Below, one piece after another: positions 63,601 through 64,000 of a stretch of DNA of 64,000 nucleotides. The stretch's first letter is position 1. Each line of letters starts with the position of its first letter. The stretch spans positions 62,001 to 126,000 of the forward strand of contig SBHC01000014.1 in the NCBI GenBank assembly GCA_006226375.1. Reading direction: 5' to 3'. The position numbers were made by a program, and so were the translations under genes. The notes below the pieces were generated by a model. The model did not search any database. It saw only the letters and a program-made list of their open reading frames with translations, and had not been told where the DNA came from. The DNA comes from Deltaproteobacteria bacterium. Lineage in GTDB: Bacteria; Myxococcota_C; UBA6777.

Positions 63601-64000
63601 GAATCTGCTTTTGGAGGTTCTTCTTCAGCTTCTTCGTCAGAGGCTTTGGCGTCTTTCGATGCTGTGGGAGCCGATTCTGTTTCTTCGTCTTGGAGTGATT
63701 GTTCTTCTACTTCAGAGTCTTCTTTGGATTTCTCTGCCGCTTTGGGTTCGGTCTCTTCGTCCTTGGCGGGTTGTGCTTCTGCAGCCTCAGCTTCTTCAGC
63801 GGGCTCAGACTTCTCTTCAACTTCAGGCTCGCTTGTTGTTTCCTCTTCCGCATCGGCTTTGGCTGCAACCTTGTCCTGGTTTTCAGCTTCTTCCTCAACG
63901 GTTTGGGTCTCTTTTGCCTTCGCGTGGACTTCGTCTTTGGGCTCTTCCTCAGAGTCTTTTATTTCTTCTGACTCTTGGATCTCCTCGTCCTTCGCTTTGC
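57675..64000 (-). CDS. Giant membrane protein with acidic low-complexity N-terminal region, 5' end outside window
   Basis: At least 2108 codons; the frame stays open to the right edge with no stop, so the N-terminus is missing (a TTG at 63569 is only a formal start). Plus-strand 62.5-64.0 kb codes for an extremely Glu/Ala/Ser/Thr/Lys-rich, probably disordered or single-helix part (EEAKAEESKEEESKEEEEPK style). Then come a soluble helical part (about 61.9-62.5 kb), a pair of spans near 61.5 kb (MFLLAFLIGGGGVLLYFL, LMFLVWGGLVVFAIAHVL), a further pair near 60.8 kb (FLFILLCAMFL, VFWGFALYVVASQL), two long helical parts, and six or so spans between 58.6 and 59.5 kb, ending in a 250-residue cytoplasmic-type C-terminal domain (KLENWLRFYLRGFEVGVPGS is its last recognisable stretch). 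No family recognised; it could be an envelope organiser or transport-related protein. Confidence 0.7.
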   Translation of the reverse strand, partial: KAKDEEIQESEEIKDSEEEPKDEVHAKAKETQTVEEEAENQDKVAAKADAEEETTSEPEVEEKSEPAEEAEAAEAQPAKDEETEPKAAEKSKEDSEVEEQSLQDEETESAPTASKDAKASDEEAEEEPPKADSKEPEEDVQETLNTRDNPSETLSSQASEDSKAAENDSADEVEATQTAAQEDTTQEEAASVSEEPPETLSSQAPEIDKSASDIEPATEEEAKVESPSESTIEAKGTDSNVEGSDSETSQEKHASSEETKTSEPAQDTQDDEVAEVQEEEAQVESEAENKTDKSEEKTESTEATEEKAEATEEKVEQPKAEETKESVEEAEAKEEQPSQEDEALDKASEKKAEDKETQPEDKEPQPKAEEAKAEESKEEESKEEEEPKEVAEVESDKAETKEAVEKAEETKANDKDVATTESAQNDDESQKEPFEAPPVNGISKGRRPQEYPALSEPIDVVEEAAAEGKDESQEKAEPTPEEELREALLECKYLTPELLLSVFQSAEQGVFLFHRRARRRLFLDKVGLNHKHPLPESPVHHMASKEFMDVLKLEDPDLFKELEEANLPEHITLLDQLSARRLRKTPVERIIWRYWSWLTSSQLMLRWDALDVPVHEIKALLGHTTFEEVRSYFVRERYVFFPEDEQEVVRNLVGYWGMMSYFAPQYRNDLFPSILPHVFDTWLAQKGLDIDAIAERVRPDVPFEVPRHLPAPRTKPWIKWGLADDKTQVYASSDDNEAPDLTSFQEVELDESPSQEIPVAGSNKGTPPPPSITSGGGGSGTPPLRSKDMQEHLHQPSLGAMFLLAFLIGGGGVLLYFLQRLALFHIRDIFGAIGQFGGPHHQAAPSIDPYGLMFLVWGGLVVFAIAHVLDLHFQWRMFLRWRREHFWATLLHPDDQEQGRRLCQQHANTAWTEAPQPTPESPQVVLWEFTKAFLQSISDSLYIRVWGSILEAIPDQSMPLPVLDRWVAHRKLAFHVYTFRYYMTRGQKARRRGNDVAALQAFSEALTFYKPFADGEDKLWRRLTRERTKLQRRISTLFGEDIPHMSSPSGRALNTAFLFILLCAMFLNTSGLIWSVFWGFALYVVASQLMDVQVANRGLLHFWRDPVWKHYLSETTLEEGQRTCNSKTKVLLDPSHKPKTEDSEQPLYMTILKAATSNALWWLKVRLWGRVLTSLLFHWGRHPILLRFTAREIMRKQVFEYIHHLEWAMHEKHRGNDVEAAIQLTDALAYYRPLTQVDDPLLHQLYEEREALLKTITNQWLETHRMGEEHRASFRTMLEELLDVPLSTRLGQQCAALLKTLQRSYLDKDRTFFTTQPFRYLMSLRRQPLERSLENYGLVRSMHYLQTSLKKLSFLPLSQKKRQKWAVPLQQAQQTLEAAIREQFRPLMLEAMEEAGLKTTNHREEIAQNKICEELLDCIIRNGRFSFSDVRDVISRNDLRLKDPGFRELLSNDVLLRMDKQFEERFHEIYRESEIYLRMLQRVSNVSFGTGLGRFAVKYLLIPFGGSAFILVFMASMIEAFYKFAFKQTNYHSPLKDTSSIVLLGFVIGLIVHTETGRDIFKRVLAAIGDAFRYVFVDAPRWVLEREAIQNLIRHPNAFVWYRFVLIPLLVGTLFFGMFYSIIRAFGLPMTLGETLVLLGMSTAISYLLFLTSMGRAFWDQLAYRSIALWQQIKDRWVIGLFHWIIDTFRMLLHALDYVIYRGDDLLRFHPGEGRPVILFKAIGQGIWSSVAYLTRMIANLFVEPQVNPIKHFPVVTVSHKMISAATAGLIPWMIAQGYSGLMTSVVTVIFQLALPGLCGFLVWEFKENWKLFQANYTTTKPALVGSHGETMDGMLRRGFHSGTLPKIYEKLNKFAENEYHAPDRMPRRRQREQLHHVVESLETFVERELLAALRKRQGLLEKYPVIRQEHPLLSPNHIDMFLVLETEQDDQFYRWRLRIELEGGVLVGSIKELDTPLHRRLRLLGAEQSLIDEDLENFLKKCGIRLLRGKLENWLRFYLRGFEVGVPGSVQDSAKAEYFISKEEVRVKKSVDHTPTNDVVYRLDEKGRLYEPAPVVTLSSGDELLPRPNEQLQLSGQYRVADILSYTPQPPTSSAPSSEQNPNPQS

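Noticed and set aside
1-64000. Reassignment of TGA to an amino acid throughout the genome
   Set aside because: Clear genes such as murE and hmuT end at TGA at the expected length.
1-64000. tRNA or rRNA genes, CRISPR arrays, insertion sequences or prophage
   Set aside because: None seen: no tRNA-like intergenic sequence, no regular spacer repeats, no transposase or integrase among the coding frames.

Overview
The window looks like a piece of a Gram-negative chromosome from a deltaproteobacterial or Myxococcota-type organism. This is inferred from gene content: several Ser/Thr protein kinases with zinc-ribbon or FHA modules, lipoproteins with MopE-like DNNCDG repeats, Cys-rich C-x-x-D-x-D-C modules, a YadA-like beta-roll lipoprotein, an AgmX/PglI-like C-terminal domain, PEGA-like membrane proteins, an NtrC-type regulator and a TonB-dependent heme uptake locus. 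The species cannot be named from the sequence. GC content is moderate by eye, lower than in classical myxobacteria.

Layout. 1-5.4 kb: the end of a Cys-rich basic protein, a PAP2 phosphatase, a sirtuin, then murE and murF, overlapping by ATGA. 5.6-8.9 kb: the highlight, one long reading frame for a lipoprotein with five DsbA/thioredoxin-like domains. It is interrupted only by three in-frame TGA codons, each exactly where the first Cys of a C-P-x-C active site should be. Each TGA is followed by a hairpin of bacterial-SECIS type, so this appears to be a selenoprotein with three selenocysteines. 9.2-19.7 kb: a secreted Cys-rich basic protein, a Ser/Thr kinase, a beta-roll lipoprotein with a PEGA-like partner, a MopE-like lipoprotein, a MOSC protein and an SDR. 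20.3-27.3 kb: a heme acquisition locus (hmuT-hmuU-hmuV, a HugZ-like heme-handling protein, a two-domain HmuY-like lipoprotein, a TonB-dependent receptor).

27.6-40.4 kb: a 7TM histidine kinase and an NtrC-family regulator flanking an acyltransferase, kynurenine 3-monooxygenase, an amidase, and three proteins of unknown function (a Pro-rich tail-anchored protein, a lipoprotein and a Pro-rich protein). 40.7-50.8 kb: a UPF0462 protein, a very large SEDS-family (FtsW/RodA) protein with FHA-like regions, an M20 hydrolase, an endonuclease/exonuclease/phosphatase-family protein, an FmdB zinc ribbon, folD and an envelope protein. 50.8-57.6 kb: a leftward run of two Ser/Thr kinases and a degenerate amidase-like membrane protein, then a Cys-rich lipoprotein and a small membrane protein. 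57.7 kb to the right edge: a giant membrane protein with a very acidic low-complexity N-terminal region, running out of the window.

Common theme: much of the window encodes cell-envelope proteins, many of them exported and rich in cysteine. A multi-domain oxidoreductase selenoprotein sitting beside exported Cys-rich proteins suggests, as inference, a role in disulfide formation, isomerisation or reduction in the periplasm. The selenocysteine machinery itself (selA, selB, selC, selD) was not seen in the window. TGA is used as a normal stop elsewhere (for example murE and hmuT), so the genetic code is not reassigned.
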